Source: an uncultured Prevotellaceae bacterium
Lineage (GTDB): Bacteria > Bacteroidota > Bacteroidia > Bacteroidales > Bacteroidaceae
DNA: 64,000 nt
Direction: 5' to 3'
NCBI GenBank assembly: GCA_946188345.1
Contig: CAMHUI010000003.1
Span: forward strand, 1-64,000
Below, one piece after another: positions 53,132 to 61,779 of this stretch (position 1 is its first letter; each line of letters starts with the position of its first letter). Position numbers and translations under genes: made by a program. The notes beneath the pieces are model-generated. The model was not told the DNA's origin and did not search any database. It saw nothing but the letters and a program-made list of their open reading frames with translations.

Positions 53132-56100
53132 TTAGATTCCAAGTTTAACACCAAAAGTGAACGAGCGGGCCTGCGGGTAGTTACCATGGTCTACGCCGAG
53201 GTTGATATTGTTACCCTCAGTGCCTACCACCTTACCTACTTCCGGGTCGAAACCGTTGTAGCCGGTGAAGGTCAACAGATTGTAACCTGTGAGCGACAGT
53301 GCGAGACTCGACACCTTCAGCTTGTCAAGGATGGCCTGCGGGAAGGTATAAGAGAGTCTCATTTCCTTCAGACGGACGTATGAACCGTCGTGCACGAAGA
53401 AGTCGCTGGCACGGAAGTTCTTGTTGTTGCTGTTGCTGCGCAGGTCGGGAACCGTGGCATCGAGGTTCATCGGGAAGAAGTCGCGGTCCATACCCTCAAT
53501 CTGACCTGACCAGTGCTGTTCGCGAAGGTCGGCATAAACGTTGCCGTTGTTGGCGTTGTAGAGCGTATAGTCCATGACGTTGAAAATCTTGTTTCCAGCT
53601 TGTCCCTGGAAGAAGATACTCAGGTCGATATTCTTGTAGCCCACAGCCAGAGGCACACCAAAGACGAACTTGGGGATAGGCGAACCAAGGAAGGTACGGT
53701 CTTCAGCAGTGATGCGACCGTCGCCGTTGAGGTCCTTGAAGCGGAAGTCTCCAGGGAATGTGGTCTGCTCCCAAGAGTTCTTACCAAAGTCATATTGAGC
53801 ACTCTGTGCAACTTCGTCGAAGTTCTGGAAGATGCCGTCTGTTACATAGCCGTAGAACGAGCCGATGGGCTGTCCGACAACAGTCTTCGTGACGGGGTCG
53901 GAGATGTCGAGGCCGACAGCGTTACCCCAGATAGGTTCATTGCCCGTGCCGAGGCTGAGCACCTTGTTCTTAATCCATGAGAGGTTGAAACCTACTTCAT
54001 AATGCCAGTCCTTACCGATGCGGTCCTGCCACTTGGCCTCATATTCCCAACCATAGTTCTTGACAGAACCGGCGTTGGTCATCGGGGCGGAGTTAAGACC
54101 TGCCTCAGAGACGGTCGGTACGCGAATCAACATGTCGGTGGTCTTGCGGTTGAAATATTCAACAGTCAATGACAGACGGTTGTTGAAGAAGGTCAGGTCG
54201 ACACCAACATTGTAGTTCTCACTCTTTTCCCACACGATGTCGGGGTTACCCAGGACGGTTGCCGTGGTACCGGGATAAATGGACTCTTTCAGGCCGATGG
54301 GATAGTTGTAGCCTGTTGAGAGATAGGTGTAGCGTGCGAGCTCGTCGATACGGCTGTTACCCAGCTTACCCCATCCTACACGCAGCTTACCATAGGAGAG
54401 GAAGTCGTTCTGGGTGAGGAAGTTCATGAACTTTTCATTCGTAAAGCGCCATCCGAGGGAGACAGAGGGGAAGAAGCCCCACTTATTGCCTTTGGCAAAC
54501 TTCGATGAGCCGTCGTAACGCATGTTGGCCTGCAGCAGATAGGTCTCGCGGAAGTTATAGTTCAGTCGGCCGATGAGACCGATGGCACTCCACTGAGTGG
54601 GACGTCCGTATACCTTATCACCGGTATAGGCCATATTGAAGTAACGGAAAGCAGACTCGTTGGTAGGTGTACCTTTGCGGCTTCCGTCGATGTAGTCGTA
54701 CTTATAGTTTTCAGCTGTCTGACCGGCAAGCACAGTGACGTGGTGGTCTTTGTTTTCCCACATGAAGGTCAGCAGGTTGTTGATTTCCCACTTGTCGGTG
54801 TTGGTGCGGGTCTGGCTGACGGTGGTCAGCGTTCCAATTCCGAAGTCTTCATCAAGACCCCAGGCCATACTGAAGTTGTTGGCCTGTGCCGTAGCATTGT
54901 AGTAAGAAGCCTTGAACTGGTAGTTCAGATACTTGCAAATCTTTGCATCGAGGCTGAGGTTCATGTCCAGACGCTGGCTCTTGCGGAATGACTGATAGCG
55001 GTCGATGGTGGCAATGGGGTTGTCGGCGTACCAATAGCCCTTGCTGTCGTGAAGATACTCCATCGGGCTGTATTTCAGTGCCTTCTGGAGGATACTTGAT
55101 GAACCTTCGGGCACTCCGTTGCGTCCGTCGCTGGTGAAGGCCATGTTGCCGGTCATCTTCAGCCACTTGGCCAGCTTGGTGGTGACGTTCAGACGGGCGT
55201 TGAAGCGCTCGTAGTCGGAGGTCTTCACGATACCGTTCTCACGATAGTAGCTTGTGGAGGCCATATACTGTGTGCGGTCGCTACCGCCGGAGACGCTCAG
55301 ACCGTGCTGTGTCTTCATACCGGTGCGGGTAATGGCATCCCAGTAGTTGCCGGCAGAGTTGTGGCGGATGGTATCGAGTTCGAACACTTTGCGTTCGTCA
55401 AGATAATAGTCGCCATTGGCATCTTTCGACATGTAAAGCTGTCCGTCGATGGAGTAGCGGTTGTTGGTGCGGTGGATATAGTCTGACATGAGGGCGAAGT
55501 CTTCGGGACCCATCACGTCGATGACTTTCCAAGGATTCGATATACCGACGTAGCCGTCGTAGGTAACCTTGATCTTACCTTCCTTACCACTCTTGGTGGT
55601 GATGGCTACGACACCGTTGGCGGCACGTGAGCCGTAGACGGCGCTGGAGGCTGCATCCTTGAATATTTCTACGTTTTCAATGTCGTTGGGGTTCAGATAG
55701 TCTATGTCGTCGACAATAAATCCGTCGACCACATAGAGGGGGTCAGAGTCGTTGACCGTACCCACACCGCGCAGCTGGATGGTGGTCTTACCGCCAGGGG
55801 CACCGGTGTTCTGAATGATGTTCACACCTGCTGCGCGTCCTTGCAGGGCCTGCAGGGTTGAGGAGACAGGAATGTTGTTGATATCCTTTCCAGATATGGA
55901 TGAAATTGATCCGGTTACGTCGCTCTTTTTCTGGACGCCATAACCGATGACAATGAGTTCGTCAAGCTGTGCCACGTCGGGGGTCATCTCTATGTTGATG
56001 CTGTTGCGGCCTTTGACGGATTCCTCAATGGTCTTGTAGCCCATGTAGGTGAAGACGAGGGTTGCGTCTGACGGTACGCTGATGGCATATTCACCGTCAA

Positions 56101-56281
56101 TGTTAGTTACTGCTCCGGATGACGGGTTGCCTTTTTCCTTGATGGTAAGGCCTATCATCGGTTCTTGTGTTTGTTTGTCTACAACGACACCTTTCACCAT
56201 GACCTTTTGGGCATAGGTGACAGTTGCGAAAAGTGCAAGCAGTAGGAGCGTTGCGAGTCTTTTCTTCTCGTGTTTACGCAT
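53132..56281 (-). CDS. SusC/RagA-family TonB-linked outer-membrane transporter
   Basis: 1049 aa with a signal peptide (to VTYAQ). CarboxypepD_reg-like domain (about 27-105), TonB-box-like region LDELIVIGYGVQKKSDVTGS, plug (about 120-235; DPLYVVDGFIVDDIDYLNPNDIE, YGSRAANGVVAITTK) and a 22-strand barrel. It imports oligosaccharide with energy from TonB. Co-transcribed with the SusD gene. A 14-bp inverted repeat lies in the gap before it. Confidence 0.97.
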   Translation of the reverse strand: MRKHEKKRLATLLLLALFATVTYAQKVMVKGVVVDKQTQEPMIGLTIKEKGNPSSGAVTNIDGEYAISVPSDATLVFTYMGYKTIEESVKGRNSINIEMTPDVAQLDELIVIGYGVQKKSDVTGSISSISGKDINNIPVSSTLQALQGRAAGVNIIQNTGAPGGKTTIQLRGVGTVNDSDPLYVVDGFIVDDIDYLNPNDIENVEIFKDAASSAVYGSRAANGVVAITTKSGKEGKIKVTYDGYVGISNPWKVIDVMGPEDFALMSDYIHRTNNRYSIDGQLYMSKDANGDYYLDERKVFELDTIRHNSAGNYWDAITRTGMKTQHGLSVSGGSDRTQYMASTSYYRENGIVKTSDYERFNARLNVTTKLAKWLKMTGNMAFTSDGRNGVPEGSSSILQKALKYSPMEYLHDSKGYWYADNPIATIDRYQSFRKSQRLDMNLSLDAKICKYLNYQFKASYYNATAQANNFSMAWGLDEDFGIGTLTTVSQTRTNTDKWEINNLLTFMWENKDHHVTVLAGQTAENYKYDYIDGSRKGTPTNESAFRYFNMAYTGDKVYGRPTQWSAIGLIGRLNYNFRETYLLQANMRYDGSSKFAKGNKWGFFPSVSLGWRFTNEKFMNFLTQNDFLSYGKLRVGWGKLGNSRIDELARYTYLSTGYNYPIGLKESIYPGTTATVLGNPDIVWEKSENYNVGVDLTFFNNRLSLTVEYFNRKTTDMLIRVPTVSEAGLNSAPMTNAGSVKNYGWEYEAKWQDRIGKDWHYEVGFNLSWIKNKVLSLGTGNEPIWGNAVGLDISDPVTKTVVGQPIGSFYGYVTDGIFQNFDEVAQSAQYDFGKNSWEQTTFPGDFRFKDLNGDGRITAEDRTFLGSPIPKFVFGVPLAVGYKNIDLSIFFQGQAGNKIFNVMDYTLYNANNGNVYADLREQHWSGQIEGMDRDFFPMNLDATVPDLRSNSNNKNFRASDFFVHDGSYVRLKEMRLSYTFPQAILDKLKVSSLALSLTGYNLLTFTGYNGFDPEVGKVVGTEGNNINLGVDHGNYPQARSFTFGVKLGI

Positions 56282-56301
56282 AGGATTGTTATTAAAAAGT
56301 G

Positions 56302-56407
56302 AAGCCCCCTCCCAATTTCCCCTGGAGGTGGGACCATTATTATATAATAAATATGTATTGGGAAAAGGCCCCCTCCCTCCCCGGATGGGGAGGTTGGGAG
56401 GGGGCTT
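56302..56407. terminator. Large GC-rich inverted repeat between the ELW-repeat gene and susC
   Basis: AAGCCCCCTCCCAA (56302-56315) and TTGGGAGGGGGCTT (56394-56407) are perfectly complementary, with an inner CCTCCCC/GGGGAGG stem. It follows the stop of the ELW-repeat gene and precedes susC. Related to the 50246 hairpin. May be a terminator or attenuator. Confidence 0.65.
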
Positions 56408-56418
56408 TATAGAGTGAG

Positions 56419-58254
56419 TTACTTCACGACAGCCTTCTTGCCGTTCACAACGTAGACACCCTTCTGCAGGCCTTCGGCGGTGTTGGCCACCTTCACGCCA
56501 TTGAGGTTGTAGACGCCATTCTCAGCCTTTGCCTCGTGCTCGATAACTGCAACGCCTGTTTCCTGGGGACCGAAATCGGGCTCGATGAGACCCTTGTCGC
56601 TCTCGCCGTCCCAACCTGGCTTAGTATAGGTGTAGACGTAGATTCTCTTGGTCTTGCTGGAAGAGAAAGCAACACCGTTGCCCATGTTACGGATGGTGTG
56701 TACACCGTCACCGTCGGGATCGATGGTGTTCTTGGTAACATAGACGGGCTCTGCATCAGAAGCATCCAGACGATACAGACCGGTTCCGAAGCCACCGGCT
56801 ACCCAGTTCTCCTCGTTCCACCAGTAGAGCGAACCACCGGCTACGACGGGCTCTTTCTGCCAGTTGCTGTGGGTAGAGGGCTGCCAGTTGCCATACTGCG
56901 GGAACACCTTCTCACCGTCGAAGGCCCAGAGCTCACCACCATAGTGGTCTTCACGGGCTGCATCGAATCCATGAGCGGCGCAGTAGAGCAGCAGACCGTC
57001 GAACACAACGTTCGGGTCGGTGTAGGAGTTGTGGTCGACAGAGGGCTCTTCGTCCCAGATGTCATAGAATACATAGTCGTCCTTTTCGCAGTTGGTTCCG
57101 CCGAGCTCATAACCGCCCTTAGGATCGTAGCCACGCCAGAAGACACGTCCCTTATAGGTCTGAACGCCTACGCCGAAGGTACCAGCGTGCAGTCCGAGGC
57201 CATTGTCGCCACGGCCGGGCTTGGTGTCGGCAATCATGTAGGTGTGCTCAGAACCACGTCCATCGACAAGGTCTTCGGTGCAGGCAACGTTGACTTCGTC
57301 AGCTACCTTACCGTCGGTATACCAAGGCTCGCCGCCGTAGTCGGGAGTCCAAGCCTGGAACATACAACCCTTGTTGTCGAAGTTGAAGAGGTTGTCAAGA
57401 CCGGCATTGCGGGTGTAACCCTCTTCATAACCGGGCTGGCCTTCTCCCCAGCGCTCCCAGTTGACGTCCATGACCATGTAGGTTCCTTCAGCGGTACCGT
57501 CGGTTACCCAGAGCTCTTCACCGGTAGACTTGTTGACCTTGTCGGCCTTGAAGAATACACGGCGGCCTACGCGTACGTAGTTGGAGTGGAGGTCGGTGTT
57601 GTCCTGTCCGGGGAACTTCATGTCGGGCTGGTGGGCGATGTAGAAATCCTCATCGTCGCTCTCGGGAACCACGCGCTTGGTGCCTTCAACGGTACCGTCG
57701 GTGATCCAGAGCCACTGCTGGGGAGTCTCAGCATCGAAAGCCTCGCTCTCGTCGTCAGTAGCGGCGAAGATGGCGCGAGTCTCGTCCATTTGGTGGAAAG
57801 CGATAGGATTAGAACCGTGGAGCTGGTTCAGGTCGCCGAGCATGAAGGTTCCTTCTTCTGTGCCGTCGCTGACCCAGGGTTCGTATTCCTCATCCGTGGT
57901 GTAGGCAGCGAAGACTACCTTGTCGTTCAGACGGCCGAGGTTCATAGGAGCGGAGCTACCGCTACCAGGCAGAATATCCTTCACCATGTGGGTACCTTCC
58001 TTGGTTCCGTCGGTTACCCAGAGTTCTTCACCATGCTCATCGTCGATGGCTGCAAAGAATGCCTTGTAGCCCTTTTCCGGAGAACCGGCAACGATGATGT
58101 TCTTGTCCTTGATGTCCTTACGTGAGTTGTTCACGTTGGCGGTGACATTTGCGGGAAGCACGTCGACGAGGACGCCACCTTCCAACTCAGTCTGTGCGTT
58201 TGCACCTACTGCCAATGTTGCCATGGCAGCCAAGAGTAAAAATCTCTTTTTCAT
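56419..58254 (-). CDS. Secreted ELWxxDGT-repeat protein at the head of the PUL
   Basis: 611 aa with a signal peptide (to GANAQ). Repeats of the ELWxxDGT type are plain: EELWVTDGTKEGTHMVKDI, YEPWVSDGTEEGTFMLGDL, QWLWITDGTVEGTKRVV, EELWVTDGTAEGTYMVMDV and GEPWYTDGK. They suggest a beta-propeller. The C-terminus is YNLNGVKVANTAEGLQKG then VYVVNGKKAVVK. It precedes susC on the same strand by 137 bases. Its role is unknown; a surface or periplasmic substrate-binding scaffold is the inference. Confidence 0.82.
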   Translation of the reverse strand: MKKRFLLLAAMATLAVGANAQTELEGGVLVDVLPANVTANVNNSRKDIKDKNIIVAGSPEKGYKAFFAAIDDEHGEELWVTDGTKEGTHMVKDILPGSGSSAPMNLGRLNDKVVFAAYTTDEEYEPWVSDGTEEGTFMLGDLNQLHGSNPIAFHQMDETRAIFAATDDESEAFDAETPQQWLWITDGTVEGTKRVVPESDDEDFYIAHQPDMKFPGQDNTDLHSNYVRVGRRVFFKADKVNKSTGEELWVTDGTAEGTYMVMDVNWERWGEGQPGYEEGYTRNAGLDNLFNFDNKGCMFQAWTPDYGGEPWYTDGKVADEVNVACTEDLVDGRGSEHTYMIADTKPGRGDNGLGLHAGTFGVGVQTYKGRVFWRGYDPKGGYELGGTNCEKDDYVFYDIWDEEPSVDHNSYTDPNVVFDGLLLYCAAHGFDAAREDHYGGELWAFDGEKVFPQYGNWQPSTHSNWQKEPVVAGGSLYWWNEENWVAGGFGTGLYRLDASDAEPVYVTKNTIDPDGDGVHTIRNMGNGVAFSSSKTKRIYVYTYTKPGWDGESDKGLIEPDFGPQETGVAVIEHEAKAENGVYNLNGVKVANTAEGLQKGVYVVNGKKAVVK

Positions 58255-58916
58255 ACTTTTTGGTTTTGATTGTGGTTAATAAAAAGGTTATTGATCTCTT
58301 TCTTTTCAGGGTTCGTTCACAAAGTAGCCTTTTCAGGCTTGCATCAAGTGCTTTTTATTGCGATACTTCACGCTGACGTTTTATAGATTTGGGGTTAACT
58401 CGCTGCAAAATTGCAATTTATTTTATAAATCGCAAAGGCATTTTTGTGCAATTTTCTTGTATTTTTGTGCAAAAAGACTAAAAGACACCGAAAAATATTT
58501 CTTTTTTCACATCAACGCATTCTTCAACTCTGACAACTTGTATGAACTCAGGGAGTACTAATCTCTTAACCGCTTTTATCCCGATGAAATGGAAGATTTT
58601 TAAACTTTTTTCTTTCAAATGTCCGTTAGAAACCAGATGCTTTTCAGGCCATCTTTGCATGTTCTCAGATTGATGGTCTTAACTCCTGCGAACGATAACC
58701 CTTATCATCAACGAATGATTATCTTTACTTCATTCTGGGAGCTCCTCTTCCACCTGCGACGACAGACCCAATTCTTAAAAAACATAAAAAAATAAATATA
58801 TAATAAGGTGTACCGAAAAGTTTTCCGTACTTTTGCGCCCCAAATGACGCTATGCTCTCAAAAAGGGTTAAGGCGCACGACTGTTGACAACAATAATAAA
58901 ACGTAAAATAAACATC
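58255..58916. other. 662-base divergent intergenic region between the PUL and topA
   Basis: AT-rich. No ORF with a recognisable pattern. It must contain the start of the PUL transcript, but no clear TAnnTTTG was found on the - strand, which fits HTCS-activated promoters that often deviate from consensus. TACTTTTG for topA lies at 58828-58835. Confidence 0.6.
58828..58835 (+). promoter_or_regulatory. Promoter -7 element of topA
   Basis: TACTTTTG, about 80 bases before the ATG. No clear -33 TTTG. Confidence 0.55.
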
Positions 58917-61220
58917 ATGAAGAAAAACTTAGTCATCGTAGAGAGCCCCGCCAAGGCGAAGACCATCGAGCGCTTCCTTGGCAAGGACTACAAGGTGATG
59001 TCCTCTTACGGGCACATACGCGATTTAAAGAAGAAGGAACTGAGCATCAACGAGACCACGATGGTGCCCGAGTACGAGATACCCGACGAGAAACAGAAAC
59101 TGGTGAAGGAGCTTCGCCTGCAAGCCCAGAAGGCCGACAAGGTTTGGCTGGCTTCCGATGAAGACCGCGAGGGAGAAGCCATCTCATGGCACCTGTGCGA
59201 GGTGCTTGGCCTCGACGAGGAGAAAACGTCGCGCATCGTGTTCCACGAAATCACCAAGCCGGCCATCCTGAAGGCTATCGAAAACCCGCGTCATATCGAC
59301 ATGAACCTGGTCAACGCCCAGCAGGCACGCCGCGTGCTCGACCGCCTTGTGGGCTTCAAGCTCTCGCCCGTGCTCTGGCGCAAGATTAAGCCAGCCCTTT
59401 CGGCAGGACGTGTGCAGAGCGTAGCCGTCAGGCTCATCGTTGAGCGCGAACGCGAGATACAGGCCTTCCAGAGCGAGCCCTACTTCCGCATCACGGCCGT
59501 CTTCGAGGCTCCCAACGGAACGTTCCGCGCAGAGCTCGACCAGCGCTTTAAGACCCACGATGAGGCACTGGCCTTCCTCCAGCAGTGCAAGGACGCCACA
59601 TTCAACGTGGGCAACATCACCAAGAAGCCTGTCAAGCGCACACCCGCACCGCCCTTCACCACCTCCACCCTGCAGCAGGAAGCAGCACGTAAGCTGGGCT
59701 TCACCGTGTCGCAGACCATGATGGTGGCTCAGCGACTCTACGAAAGCGGACGCATCACCTACATGCGTACCGACTCTGTCAACCTCTCGTCGCTTGCCAT
59801 CAACAGCAGCAAAGAGGAGATACTCGGCCAGTTCGGCGAGGCCTATAGCCGCCCCCGAAACTTCCAGACCCACTCCAAGGGTGCACAGGAAGCCCACGAA
59901 GCCATTCGACCCACCTATATGAACGCCGTCACCATCGAGGGAACTGCTCAGGAGAGACGCCTCTACGACCTCATCTGGAAGCGCACCATCGCCTCACAGA
60001 TGGCTGATGCAGAACTTGAGAAGACGACCATCGAGATACCCGTCCTGTGTGCCAACGCCGGCAGTCCGGCCGCCGCACCGAAGTTCATAGCTCAGGGCGA
60101 GGTTGTGAAGTTCGACGGATTCTTGAAAGTATACCGCGAATCCACCGACGACGAGACCACCGACAGCCAGGAAGAGTCCATGCTGCCTGCCGTCAAGGAG
60201 GGTGACCTCATCCGCCGACAGGAGATAACAGCCACCGAGCGCTTCACCCAGAGTCCCATACGCTATACAGAAGCTTCACTCGTGAAGAAGCTTGAGGAAC
60301 TCGGCATCGGACGCCCCTCCACCTACGCGCCGACCATCTCTACCATCCAGCAACGCGAATACGTTGTCAAAGGCGACAAGAAGGGCGAAGAGCGCTCTTT
60401 CTCCATCGACACGCTGAAAGACCAGAAGATAGCCTCGAAGACGAAGAAGGAGGTCGTGGGCAACGAGAAAGGAAAGCTGCTGCCTACCGACATCGGCACC
60501 GTGGTCAACGACTTCCTCATGCAGCACTTCCCCGACATCATGGACTACAACTTCACGGCCCGCGTGGAGCAGGAGTTCGACCAGATTGCCGAAGGCAAGG
60601 AAGGCTGGGCAGAGGCCATGTCGTCGTTCAACAAAGACTTCGAACCCACCGTCGACCGTGTCATCAACGAACGCTCAGAGCATAAGGCCGGCGAGCGCAC
60701 CCTCGGCATCGACCCCCAGACCGGCCGCAACGTGACCGTGAAGATTGGCCGCTTCGGCCCCGTGGCACAGATTGGCACTGCCGACGAGAACCAGAAACCC
60801 CGCTTCGCCCAGCTGCCCAGCGACAAGAGCATCGAGACCATCACCCTGGAAGAGGCTCTGGAGCTGTTCCGCCTGCCGCGAACCATCGGACAGTACGAGG
60901 GCGATGATGTCGTCATCGGAACCGGACGCTTCGGCCCCTATGTGCTCCACCAGAAGAAATACGTCTCCCTGCCGAAGGGTTCCGACCCGCTGACCATCAC
61001 CCTCGACGAGGCCGTAGCTCTCATCGACGAGAAGCGCCAGCAGGAGCAGCAGCGCCACCTGAAGACCTTCGACGAAGACCCCAAACTGGAAGTGCTCAAC
61101 GGTCGCTACGGACCCTACCTCGCCTACGACGGCAAGAACTTCCGGCTCACCAAGGCACAGCAGGCCAAGGCACAGGAAATGACCTACGAAGAGTGCATGA
61201 AGATTGTTAAGAAGGCATAA
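58917..61220 (+). CDS. topA: DNA topoisomerase I
   Basis: Start set at 58917 (MKKNLVIVESPAKAKTIERF); the ORF-track start at 58884 is a TTG. 767 aa. TOPRIM domain (VIVESPAKAK, SDEDREGEAISWHL), type IA core with active-site Tyr in RITYMRTDSVNLS (about 283), and C-terminal repeats without zinc cysteines (GRNVTVKIGRFGPVAQIG, GTGRFGPYVLHQKKYVSLPKG, NGRYGPYLAYDGKNFRL). It relaxes negative supercoils. aroK follows after 7 bases. Confidence 0.97.
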   Translation: MKKNLVIVESPAKAKTIERFLGKDYKVMSSYGHIRDLKKKELSINETTMVPEYEIPDEKQKLVKELRLQAQKADKVWLASDEDREGEAISWHLCEVLGLDEEKTSRIVFHEITKPAILKAIENPRHIDMNLVNAQQARRVLDRLVGFKLSPVLWRKIKPALSAGRVQSVAVRLIVEREREIQAFQSEPYFRITAVFEAPNGTFRAELDQRFKTHDEALAFLQQCKDATFNVGNITKKPVKRTPAPPFTTSTLQQEAARKLGFTVSQTMMVAQRLYESGRITYMRTDSVNLSSLAINSSKEEILGQFGEAYSRPRNFQTHSKGAQEAHEAIRPTYMNAVTIEGTAQERRLYDLIWKRTIASQMADAELEKTTIEIPVLCANAGSPAAAPKFIAQGEVVKFDGFLKVYRESTDDETTDSQEESMLPAVKEGDLIRRQEITATERFTQSPIRYTEASLVKKLEELGIGRPSTYAPTISTIQQREYVVKGDKKGEERSFSIDTLKDQKIASKTKKEVVGNEKGKLLPTDIGTVVNDFLMQHFPDIMDYNFTARVEQEFDQIAEGKEGWAEAMSSFNKDFEPTVDRVINERSEHKAGERTLGIDPQTGRNVTVKIGRFGPVAQIGTADENQKPRFAQLPSDKSIETITLEEALELFRLPRTIGQYEGDDVVIGTGRFGPYVLHQKKYVSLPKGSDPLTITLDEAVALIDEKRQQEQQRHLKTFDEDPKLEVLNGRYGPYLAYDGKNFRLTKAQQAKAQEMTYEECMKIVKKA

Positions 61221-61227
61221 GCGTTTC

Positions 61228-61755
61228 ATGATCCGTATCATCCTACTCGGCTACATGGGTGCCGGCAAGACCACCATCGGCAAAGAACTTGCCAAGGAGC
61301 TCGGCATCGCCTTCTACGACCTCGACTGGTACATCCAGACCCGCCGCAGGAAGAGCGTGAAGGAGATATTCGATGAGTTCGGGGAGGAGGGATTCAGGAA
61401 GATTGAACACAACATGCTCCATGAGGTGGCAGAGTTCGAAGATGTGGTCATCAGCTGCGGTGGAGGCACTCCCTGCTTCTTCGACAACATGGCCTACATG
61501 AACCAGCAGGCTGAGACCATCTATCTGAAAGCCGACCTCGACGTGCTCTACATGCACCTGCAGATGGGCAAGGGCGTCAGGCCGCTGCTGCTCAACAAGA
61601 CTCCCGACGAGGTGAAGGAGTTCATGAGCCGACAGCTGGCCGAACGAGAAGCCTTCTATTCGCAGGCCAAATACACACTCGACGTCAGCCTGATGGATAA
61701 CTTCGAAAAAATAGCCGTCTCTGTGGCCGAAGTGAAAAAACTACTCCAGCTATAA
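61228..61755 (+). CDS. aroK: Shikimate kinase
   Basis: Start at 61228 (MIRIILLGYMGAGKTTIG), since the ORF-track start at 61204 lies inside topA. 175 aa. P-loop GYMGAGKT, shikimate-binding DLDWYIQ and FRKIE, the SCGGGTPC loop and lid GVRPLL. It phosphorylates shikimate in aromatic amino-acid synthesis. Only 7 bases from topA and 24 from speA, so probably one transcript. Confidence 0.95.
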   Translation: MIRIILLGYMGAGKTTIGKELAKELGIAFYDLDWYIQTRRRKSVKEIFDEFGEEGFRKIEHNMLHEVAEFEDVVISCGGGTPCFFDNMAYMNQQAETIYLKADLDVLYMHLQMGKGVRPLLLNKTPDEVKEFMSRQLAEREAFYSQAKYTLDVSLMDNFEKIAVSVAEVKKLLQL

Positions 61756-61779
61756 CCGTAAATTTGCTAATCTGAAAAT

